A stretch of DNA of 64,000 nucleotides from Alphaproteobacteria bacterium (GTDB taxonomy: Bacteria > Pseudomonadota > Alphaproteobacteria > Rhodobacterales > Rhodobacteraceae), in contig JAUHVK010000009.1 of NCBI GenBank assembly GCA_030425145.1, positions 1 through 64,000 of the forward strand, read 5' to 3'. Below are positions 57,598 to 64,000 of this stretch, piece after piece. The position numbers and the translations under genes were made by a program. The number at the start of each line of letters is the position of its first letter. The stretch's first letter is position 1. Below the pieces are notes generated by a model. That model did no database searches. It was not told where the DNA came from and saw nothing but the letters and a program-made list of their open reading frames with translations.

Positions 57598-58575
57598 GTG
57601 AAACGACTTCTATCGGTGATCGCCTTGGCCAGTCTGGCCTATAGCGGATGGTGGTTCTACGCCGCCAACACCCTGCGCAGCGACATTGAGTCATGGTTCG
57701 CCGCCCAACAGGCCGCGGGCCTTAAAGCAAGCTTTGCCGACCTGACCGTGCGGGGCTTTCCCAACCGGACAGACGCGACCCTCACCGACCTGATCCTAAC
57801 CTCTGAAGACGGTCGTTTCGGCTGGCGCGCGCCGTTCCTGCAAATCCTCGGGCTGAGCTATAAACAGGGCCACGTGATCGTGGCATGGCCTGACATGCAA
57901 ACTCTGACGACCCCGGAGGGCGACATTGCCGTCACTTCCGACGGACTGCGCGCAAGCGTGATCCACGCCGACAACGCGGTGCTGCGCAGCAATCTCGAAG
58001 CCACGGTTCTGAATTTCACCGGGCCAAAACGAACGCTGGCCTTGGCCGACGTCAACGCCGCCCTGCAAAAGATCGAAACCACCTACAGCACCTACCGCGT
58101 TGCTCTCTCGGCAGGCAGCGCGGCCGTTCCGTCTTCGGACATCGCGCCTTCGGTTGGGCCCGAGTCACTGGCCAGCCTCCGCGCGGAAATCGATGTGAGT
58201 TTCGAGCAACCGCTGACCTTCGACACGCTGGCTGCCCAACCGCTGCGCCCAACTGCCATCGCTCTTCACCGCTCAGAACTCGCCTATGGCTCCGTCACCT
58301 TCAAATTCACGGGAGATGCCACGCTCGACGATCAGGGCCGTGCGACCGGAAAAGTCAGCATCACCGCCGAAAACTGGCGAGATGCCCTCGAAACCGCCCG
58401 CGCATCCGGTGACCTGCCCCCAGTTCTGGCGGATGGGCTGATCGACCTGCTCACTCTGCTCGCCAGCTTCGGAGCTTCGCGCGATGCGCTTGATGTGACG
58501 CTCGGCCTCGACAAGGGCGCAGTGCTGTTTGGACCGCTTCCCATAGGATCGCTTCCGCCACTCATGTCGCGCTGA
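57598..58575 (+). CDS. DUF2125 domain-containing protein
   Basis: Two GTG starts are possible (57589, 57598). GTG 57598 leaves a better ribosome site (GGGGG) and gives MKRLLSVIALASLAYSGWWFYAA, a signal-anchor helix. The protein has about 325 residues. The rest is beta-rich and periplasmic, with family segments FADLTVRGFPNRTDATLTDL, then FAADNAVL-type and GDATLDDQGRATGKVSITAEN. It is an alphaproteobacterial envelope family of unknown role. Confidence 0.88.
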   Translation: MKRLLSVIALASLAYSGWWFYAANTLRSDIESWFAAQQAAGLKASFADLTVRGFPNRTDATLTDLILTSEDGRFGWRAPFLQILGLSYKQGHVIVAWPDMQTLTTPEGDIAVTSDGLRASVIHADNAVLRSNLEATVLNFTGPKRTLALADVNAALQKIETTYSTYRVALSAGSAAVPSSDIAPSVGPESLASLRAEIDVSFEQPLTFDTLAAQPLRPTAIALHRSELAYGSVTFKFTGDATLDDQGRATGKVSITAENWRDALETARASGDLPPVLADGLIDLLTLLASFGASRDALDVTLGLDKGAVLFGPLPIGSLPPLMSR

Positions 58576-58629
58576 GCCTTGCCAAGCCCGCACTGCGCCG
58601 CAACACTGGGGGCAAAGACGAGGTGACAG

Positions 58630-59904
58630 ATGGCAGACGGGCTTTTCCAACGGATCGACAACGCGCGCGATGACCTGATCGCATTGACGCAGGAACTGAT
58701 CCGCATTCCGACGCTCAACCCACCCGGTGAGAACTACGCCGCAATCTGTGACCTGCTCGACAGCCGCTTGTCCCAGGCCGGGTTCGAAACCACCTGGGTC
58801 CGCGCAGAAGGAGCTCCTGGAGACAGTGAGCGCTATCCCCGTTGGAACCTGGTCGCGCGACACGAAGGCTCGCGCCCCGGCGATTGCGTACACTTCAACT
58901 CCCACACCGATGTGGTCGAAGTCGGCCACGGCTGGACCCGCGACCCGTTTGGCGGCGCGGTCGAAGACGACAGGATCTATGGTCGTGGCGCCTGCGATAT
59001 GAAAGGCGGCCTCGCGGCGTCGATCATAGCCGCCGAAGCCTTCATCGCCGAACACCCCGACTATGCCGGCGCCATCGAAATCAGCGGCACTGCTGACGAG
59101 GAATCCGGCGGCTATGGCGGTGTGGCCTATCTGGCCGAACAGGGCTGGTTCGACCCGAAACGCGTTCAGCACGTCATCATCCCCGAACCGCTGAACAAGG
59201 ACCGCATCTGCCTTGGCCACCGGGGTGGATGGTGGGCCGAGATCGAAACCAAGGGCGAAATCGCCCATGGTTCCATGCCGTTTCTCGGTGACTGCGCCGT
59301 GCGCCACATGGGTGCCGTTCTGCAGGCTTTTGAGGAAACCCTCTACCCGGCCATGGCCTCCCGCTGGACCGAAATGCCAGTCGTCCCCGAAGGCGCACGC
59401 CAATCCACGATGAACATCAATTCCATCCACGGCGGCCAGCCGGAGCAAGCCAGCGACTATACCGGTCTGCCCGCCCATTGCGTGCCCGACAGTTGCCGCA
59501 TCGTGATCGACCGCCGCTTTCTGATGGAGGAACCCGTCGAAGCCGTCCGGCAGGAGGTGATCGACCTGCTCGAGGACCTCAAATCGCGGCGCGAAAACTT
59601 CGATTACGAAATCCGCGAACTCAACCGCGTCATCCCGTCGATGACCGACAAGGCAGCCCCTGTCGTCACAACGGTACATGAGGCAATCCGTAATGTGCTG
59701 GGCCAGGACCCCACCTATGTCGCTTCACCCGGCAGTTATGACCAGAAGCATATCGACCGTATCGGCAAGCTGAAGAACTGCATCGCCTATGGTCCAGGTG
59801 TTCTGGAACTGGCGCACAAACCGGATGAATGGGTCGGCATCACCGATATGCTCGACAGCGCCAAGGTCATGGCCCGCAGCCTCGAGTCCCTGCTGCTGCC
59901 ATGA
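58630..59904 (+). CDS. M20 family acetylornithine deacetylase/succinyl-diaminopimelate desuccinylase homologue
   Basis: The protein has 424 residues. Metal and catalytic motifs: HFNSHTDVVEVGHGWTRDPFGG, GRGACDMKGGLAASI, and DEESGGYG with the general base. The dimerisation domain is in 190-300. It is longer than ArgE or DapE. The family includes deacylases for various N-acyl amino acids, and the substrate is unassigned. It is 54 bp after DUF2125. Copy 2 of the palindromic repeat follows. Confidence 0.9.
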   Translation: MADGLFQRIDNARDDLIALTQELIRIPTLNPPGENYAAICDLLDSRLSQAGFETTWVRAEGAPGDSERYPRWNLVARHEGSRPGDCVHFNSHTDVVEVGHGWTRDPFGGAVEDDRIYGRGACDMKGGLAASIIAAEAFIAEHPDYAGAIEISGTADEESGGYGGVAYLAEQGWFDPKRVQHVIIPEPLNKDRICLGHRGGWWAEIETKGEIAHGSMPFLGDCAVRHMGAVLQAFEETLYPAMASRWTEMPVVPEGARQSTMNINSIHGGQPEQASDYTGLPAHCVPDSCRIVIDRRFLMEEPVEAVRQEVIDLLEDLKSRRENFDYEIRELNRVIPSMTDKAAPVVTTVHEAIRNVLGQDPTYVASPGSYDQKHIDRIGKLKNCIAYGPGVLELAHKPDEWVGITDMLDSAKVMARSLESLLLP

Positions 59905-59949
59905 TTTTCTCTGGTTAAAAATACTTCGGGGTTTGGGGCAGCGCCCCAA
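59905..59949 (+). repeat. Intergenic palindromic repeat, copy 2
   Basis: TTCTCTG, then AAAAATACTTCGGGG and hairpin TTGGGGC-AGC-GCCCCAA, directly after the M20 stop. The lead is the same as copy 1 at 27825; the hairpin sequence differs. Confidence 0.75.
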
Positions 59950-59950
59950 C

Positions 59951-59993
59951 CGTTTCCGTCAACGGAAACGGGATCTTGCGTCGACGCAGGATC
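59951..59993. repeat. Two further dyads before the panC stop
   Basis: CGTTTCCGT-CA-ACGGAAACG (59951-59970) and a GATC-bounded dyad with core TGCGTCGACGCA (59972-59993). With repeat copy 2 there are three hairpins in about 90 bp between convergent genes. They resemble the dyads in cluster B at 7397-7464. Confidence 0.7.
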
Positions 59994-59999
59994 GCCCTC

Positions 60000-60842
60000 T
60001 CACACCGCGATATTGTCGATCAACCGCACCCCGGCCAGCCACGCCGCCGCAAAAAGCCGCGACGGTACGTCGGACCGCTCCAGTAGCGCCAAACCGTCCG
60101 CCGCGCGCAACTCGAGGTAATCCACTCCGGTGAACCCGGCGGTCTGCAGCCGCGCCAAGGCATCCGGAAGGACATCCGACATCACCGCCCCACCGCGCAA
60201 GGCCTCCGCCATATCGTCCATCACCTTGTTCAGAACCGGCGCATAGATCCGCGCGCGATCCGAAAGCAGCAGGTTGCGCGACGACATCGCCAGCCCATCC
60301 TCTTCGCGGATCGTCGGGCAGCCGATCACCTCGATCGGAATGTCGAGGTCCGCCGCCATCCGGGTGACCACCTGCAATTGCTGGTAGTCTTTCTCTCCGA
60401 AAAACGCCTTGTCTGCCTGCGTCTGAAGGAACAGCTTGGCCACCACCGTAGCCACCCCTTCGAAATGCCCGGGCCGCGTCGTGCCGCAAAGACAATTGGT
60501 GAGTCCTGTCACCGAAACAGTTGTCGCAAAGCCCTCGGGATACATCTGGTCGCCATCCGGCACCCAGATCGCATCCACGTCGAACCGTTCCAGCTTGCGC
60601 GCATCCGCCTCTTCGGTGCGGGGGTAATTGGCCAGATCCTCGGGATTGTTGAATTGCTTCGGGTTGACGAAGATCGTCACAATCACCCGGTCACAGACGG
60701 CCTTGGCTGCGGCGACAAGGCTTAGATGCCCGTCATGCAGCGCGCCCATGGTCGGGACGACACCGACGACTTCGCCCGCCCGTTTCCACGGCGTCACCTT
60801 TTTGCGCAGCAGCGCCTTGTCCCGCACGATCGGAGCAATCAC
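60000..60842 (-). CDS. panC: Pantoate-beta-alanine ligase
   Basis: The protein has 280 residues. [16 protein letters not shown] is the HxGH adenylation motif. [24 protein letters not shown] and [17 protein letters not shown] (KMSKS-like) are typical. It joins pantoate and beta-alanine to make pantothenate. It overlaps panB by 4 bp, so it is coupled. Confidence 0.98.
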   Translation of the reverse strand: MIAPIVRDKALLRKKVTPWKRAGEVVGVVPTMGALHDGHLSLVAAAKAVCDRVIVTIFVNPKQFNNPEDLANYPRTEEADARKLERFDVDAIWVPDGDQMYPEGFATTVSVTGLTNCLCGTTRPGHFEGVATVVAKLFLQTQADKAFFGEKDYQQLQVVTRMAADLDIPIEVIGCPTIREEDGLAMSSRNLLLSDRARIYAPVLNKVMDDMAEALRGGAVMSDVLPDALARLQTAGFTGVDYLELRAADGLALLERSDVPSRLFAAAWLAGVRLIDNIAV

Positions 60843-61672
60843 GATTTCGCCTCCGGCGCGGCGTCTGCAAACACATGCTCATCTGCAGGAAAGGCCCGTG
60901 TTCGCACCTCTTCGGCATAGGCCCCTATTGCAGCCTCGGCCTGTTCGCCCAGAGTGGTATAGCGTTTGACGAATTTGGGTTTGAACTTGGTGAAGAGCCC
61001 CAGCATGTCATCGACCACCAGCACCTGCCCATCGCATCCCGCCGACGCGCCGATGCCGATGGTCGGGATCGACACCTCTGCCGTGATCTTGTCTGCCAGC
61101 GTCTGCGGCACCTTCTCCAACACAACTGCAAAGGCCCCTGCCGCAGCAACCGCCTGCGCATCCGCCAGCAACCGCGTGCCAGCCGTGCCGCGCCCCTGAA
61201 CCTTGTAACCCCCAAGCGTGTTGATCGACTGCGGCGTCAGACCGATATGCGCCATCACCGGGATACCGCGGGCCACCAGAAACGCGATGGTTTCGGCCAT
61301 GCCCTGCCCACCTTCCAGCTTCACGGCACCCGCGCCGGTTTCCGCCATGATCCGCGCCGCGTTCCGAAAAGCCTGCTGCGGGCTTTCTTCGTAGGATCCG
61401 AACGGCATGTCGACGACCATCATCGCACGCTGCAGGCCACGTTTCACCGCCTGCCCATGCAAAATCATCATCTCCAAGGTGACACCCAGCGTCGACGGGA
61501 GACCGTGCAGCACCATGCCGACACTGTCACCGACCAGCACAAAGTCACAATGCGCATCCATCAACTCGGCCATCGGCGTGGTATAGGCTGTCAGACTGAC
61601 GATGGGTGTCCCGCCTTTGCGCGCCCGGATATCGTCGGGCAAGGGGGCAGTCTTTCGGGCGGTGGCGCTCAT
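60839..61672 (-). CDS. panB: 3-methyl-2-oxobutanoate hydroxymethyltransferase
   Basis: The protein has 277 residues. [16 protein letters not shown] holds the magnesium ligand Asp, then [24 protein letters not shown] and [22 protein letters not shown]. It makes ketopantoate, the first step of pantothenate synthesis. It is followed by panC with a 4-bp overlap. It is divergent from the SBP gene. Confidence 0.98.
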   Translation of the reverse strand: MSATARKTAPLPDDIRARKGGTPIVSLTAYTTPMAELMDAHCDFVLVGDSVGMVLHGLPSTLGVTLEMMILHGQAVKRGLQRAMMVVDMPFGSYEESPQQAFRNAARIMAETGAGAVKLEGGQGMAETIAFLVARGIPVMAHIGLTPQSINTLGGYKVQGRGTAGTRLLADAQAVAAAGAFAVVLEKVPQTLADKITAEVSIPTIGIGASAGCDGQVLVVDDMLGLFTKFKPKFVKRYTTLGEQAEAAIGAYAEEVRTRAFPADEHVFADAAPEAKS

Positions 61673-61808
61673 GTGGCGTCTCCTCTGGGGTCATTTCTGC
61701 GCGCGCATCTAGCAGGCGCGGCCAACGTCCGCACTGCGCAAATTGCAGCATGTGCTTGATTGCAGGACGATTCGCGCGGACAGTGAGCACAACAACAGGA
61801 GGGACACC

Positions 61809-63284
61809 ATGACACATCACTTCCTTCGGGGCGTTGCCCTTGCGGCGCTTCTGTCGGCGCCTGCGATGGCGCAGCAGACCGATCTCACCATTGCACTGCA
61901 ACTCGAACCACCACATCTCGACCCGACGAGTGCGGCCGCCGGGGCGATTGACTCCGTGCTTTACTCCAACGTCTTCGAAGGGCTGACGCGCTTCATGTCG
62001 GACGGGTCCGTGGTGGCCGGTCTCGCCGAAAGCTGGGAGATCAGCGACGACGGCACGACCTACACGTTCAAGCTGCGCGATGGCGTGACGTTCCACGATG
62101 GCACCACAATGGATGCCGAGGACGTCAAATTCACCCTCGACCGCGCCCGCGCCGAAGACAGCGCCAATGCACAGAAGGCTCTCTTTGCCGGGATTTCCGA
62201 GGTCACTGTGGTCGACCCGGCAACGGTCGAGGTAAAACTCTCTGCACCGGACGGCAATTTTCTGTTCAACATGGCTTGGGGCGATGCGGTGATCGTGGCC
62301 CCCGAGAGCATCGAGAACATCAAACAGACCCCTATCGGCACTGGACCCTTCAAGTTTGATACCTGGGTGCAGGGCGATCGGATCGAAATCAGCCGCAATG
62401 CCGCGTACTGGGGCGACGCTCCGGCACTCGAAGCGGCGACCTTCAAATTCATCTCAGACCCCACCGCAGCCTTTGCCGCGATGATGGCGCAGGACATCGA
62501 CGCGTTCGCGGGCTTCCCGGCGCCTGAAAACCTGCCTCAGTTCGAGGCCGATCCTCGTTTTCAGGTTCTCGTCGGCTCAACCGAAGGCGAAACGATCCTG
62601 AGCACGAACAACAAGATGCCGCCTCTGGATGACGTGCGCGTGCGTGAGGCCATCGCCCACGCTATCGACCGTCAGGCAATCATCGACGGGGCAATGTTCG
62701 GACTGGGCACCCCGATCGGCACCCATTTCGCGCCGCACAATCCCGACTACGTCGATCTGACCGCAAAATCGAACTACGACCCAGAGAAAGCGAAGGCGCT
62801 ATTGGCCGAAGCCGGTTTTGCGGATGGCTTTACCACTACTCTGAAACTGCCCCCGCCCTCCTACGCCCGGCGCGGAGGTGAGATCATCGCGGCGCAGTTG
62901 CGCGCAGTTGGGATCGAGACTGAGATTACCAATCTCGAATGGGCGCAATGGCTGGAAGAGGTGTTCCGTGGCAAGGACTTCGGCCTGACCATCGTCAGCC
63001 ATACCGAACCGTTCGACATCGGCATCTATGCGCGTCCGGATTACTATTTCCAGTATGACAATCCGGCGTTCCAGGAGTTGATGAGCACCCTTGGCGCCAC
63101 GAGCGACCCCGCTGCGCGGTCGGACCTGCTCGCACAGGCCCAAACCATGATCGCGGACGATTACGTCAACGGCTATCTTTTCCAACTGGCCTTCCCGACA
63201 GTTGCGGATGCACGGATCAAGGGTCTTTGGCAGAACGCGCCGACACAGGCCACGGACCTGACCGGTGTAAGCTGGTCGGAGTAA
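61809..63284 (+). CDS. Peptide-type ABC transporter substrate-binding protein (family 5)
   Basis: I chose ATG 61809 with AGGAGG upstream; it starts the signal peptide MTHHFLRGVALAALLSAPAMAQQ. The protein has 491 residues with family-5 motifs: LQLEPPHLDPTSAA, VVAGLAESWEISDDGTTYTFKLRDGVTFHDGT, and AYWGDAP. It is periplasmic and delivers peptides or related compounds. No permease or ATPase genes follow it here; the nearest importer in the window is the one at 22268, which lacks its own binding protein. Confidence 0.93.
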   Translation: MTHHFLRGVALAALLSAPAMAQQTDLTIALQLEPPHLDPTSAAAGAIDSVLYSNVFEGLTRFMSDGSVVAGLAESWEISDDGTTYTFKLRDGVTFHDGTTMDAEDVKFTLDRARAEDSANAQKALFAGISEVTVVDPATVEVKLSAPDGNFLFNMAWGDAVIVAPESIENIKQTPIGTGPFKFDTWVQGDRIEISRNAAYWGDAPALEAATFKFISDPTAAFAAMMAQDIDAFAGFPAPENLPQFEADPRFQVLVGSTEGETILSTNNKMPPLDDVRVREAIAHAIDRQAIIDGAMFGLGTPIGTHFAPHNPDYVDLTAKSNYDPEKAKALLAEAGFADGFTTTLKLPPPSYARRGGEIIAAQLRAVGIETEITNLEWAQWLEEVFRGKDFGLTIVSHTEPFDIGIYARPDYYFQYDNPAFQELMSTLGATSDPAARSDLLAQAQTMIADDYVNGYLFQLAFPTVADARIKGLWQNAPTQATDLTGVSWSE

Positions 63285-63299
63285 GTCGCTTTACGAGTT

Positions 63300-63337
63300 C
63301 TGGCACGGATGCGGGCATTGCACCGCATCCGTGCCAG
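63300..63337 (+). terminator. Long hairpin after the substrate-binding protein gene
   Basis: A perfect 15-bp stem CTGGCACGGATGCGG / CCGCATCCGTGCCAG with loop GCATTGCA, 16 bp after the stop. CTTTCC follows, without a good T-run. It is probably a terminator or mRNA stabiliser. Confidence 0.75.
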
Positions 63338-63503
63338 CTTTCCAAGAGACTTTGGAATTAAGACTTTTTACGTTCTGAAAGACCCGCTTCCGGACATTTC
63401 TTAGCAGTTCTCCAAAACTCCGGGCTTGTAAGGGGCGACAAAGAGCGTCAGCTCAACGTAAGACCAGATTGCCAATCGCATGAGTCCAACATAGGGTCAT
63501 GCA

Positions 63504-64000
63504 ATGCCCATCCCCGTCGAAAACTTCTTTCTCAAACCGGACTCGAAGGGCACCCTTCAGGCGCGCATCCAGCAGATGGTCGCCGAAGGCATCCTGTCCG
63601 GGCGGTTTCACCGGGGTGAAAAGCTGCCCTCAAGCCGGAAACTGGCGCATCACCTCGGCGTCAGCCGGATTACCGTCACACTCGCCTATACCGAGCTTCT
63701 GGCCAACGACTACCTCACATCGCGCGGCCGCTCCGGCTATTATGTGTCGAACGACGCGCCCGAGCCGCCGCAATTCGAAAACACCCCACGCAAAGAGGAT
63801 GCCGTCGATTGGTCCCGTGCGATCGGCCAGAAATTCACCGGCGCGGTGACGCTCGTCAAACCACAGGACTGGGCACAGTACCGTTATCCGTTCCTCTACG
63901 GCCAGACCGACCCGCAGCTCTTCGATCATGCAAACTGGCGGCTCTGCGCATTGCAGGCTTTAGGGGCGAAGGATTTTGCCGCGCTGACCCGGGATTACTT
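63504..64000 (+). CDS. MocR/PdxR-type GntR regulator with aminotransferase domain (5' part)
   Basis: ATG 63504 starts a frame open to the window edge, so it is absent from the ORF track. The N-terminal winged helix (about 15-80) is GntR type: LQARIQQMVAEGILSGRFHRGEKLPSSRKLAHHLGVSRITVTLAYTELLANDYL. YYVSNDAPEPP is the linker and KPQDWAQYRYPFLYGQTDPQLFDH begins the PLP aminotransferase-like domain. MocR proteins sense PLP or amino compounds. About 166 codons are present. It may regulate the SBP gene just upstream. Confidence 0.9.
   Translation, partial: MPIPVENFFLKPDSKGTLQARIQQMVAEGILSGRFHRGEKLPSSRKLAHHLGVSRITVTLAYTELLANDYLTSRGRSGYYVSNDAPEPPQFENTPRKEDAVDWSRAIGQKFTGAVTLVKPQDWAQYRYPFLYGQTDPQLFDHANWRLCALQALGAKDFAALTRDY

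Overview
The window looks like chromosome from a Rhodobacterales (Roseobacter-type) alphaproteobacterium. The DNA is GC-rich and genes are densely packed, often with 4-base ATGA overlaps. Diagnostic family members and sites include MbfA, DUF2794, DUF2125, ImuB, a CenR-type regulator, an alphaproteobacterial LexA box (GTTC-N7-GTTC) and a perfect FnrL-type box (TTGAT-N4-ATCAA). The F1 ATP synthase operon atpHAGDC is separated from the F0 genes, as is usual in this group. I found no rRNA, tRNA, CRISPR array or prophage. The only mobile DNA is the end of an IS630-type element at the left edge, which has truncated a TauE/SafE exporter gene.

Layout: 1-0.44 kb is the IS end and TauE remnant. 0.5-5.0 kb holds a DMT transporter, accD-folC, and a rhodanese-fold/LysM envelope pair. 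5.0-5.4 kb is a gene-free stretch ending in a terminator. 5.4-9.5 kb holds zapE, DUF2794, a small protein, a cluster of palindromes, an SOS-boxed imuB without imuA or dnaE2, and an I78 inhibitor lipoprotein. 9.6-12.6 kb holds glutathione-dependent formaldehyde dehydrogenase, then a TetR regulator divergent from mbfA. 12.6-16.7 kb is glnK-amtB and a class A PBP. 16.8-19.6 kb is a RidA/GDPD/GNAT/pterin-dehydratase run. 19.7-22.2 kb is a LuxR-HTH/hydrolase fusion and an ORF broken by one in-frame TGA. 22.3-28.9 kb is a peptide-type ABC transporter with ALDH, SDR and P1 peptidase genes. 28.9-32.8 kb is an SseB/UDG/YkuD/RibA operon divergent from cenR. 32.8-39.998 kb holds a probable FnrL-controlled sRNA, then pnp, DUF924, rpsO, DUF1643, truB, trm112, a LON-domain protein and a thioredoxin-TPR protein. 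40-43 kb holds a hydrolase/HCCA-isomerase pair, prs and an H-type lectin. 43.1-48.1 kb is the F1 ATP synthase. 48.4-53.5 kb is a methyltransferase, gloB, clpA and an M23 peptidase. 53.5-56.9 kb is a MotA/MotB-like ion-motor pair with a very long periplasmic coiled coil. 57-64 kb holds chaC, DUF2125, an M20 peptidase, panBC, a peptide-binding protein and the start of a MocR-type regulator.

Two items deserve most attention. The first is a compact transcription unit just downstream of cenR: a perfect FNR box, a -10 at the expected distance, about 80 nt and a strong terminator, with no convincing ORF. It looks like an oxygen-responsive small RNA. The second is the TolQ/MotA-like plus OmpA/MotB-like pair. 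It keeps the proton-path Asp and the peptidoglycan-binding domain but carries about 550 residues of coiled coil, so it is an ion-driven motor-like complex of unknown output. Other points of interest are the orphan SOS-controlled imuB, the LuxR-hydrolase fusion with an apparently intact catalytic triad, and families of intergenic palindromes.
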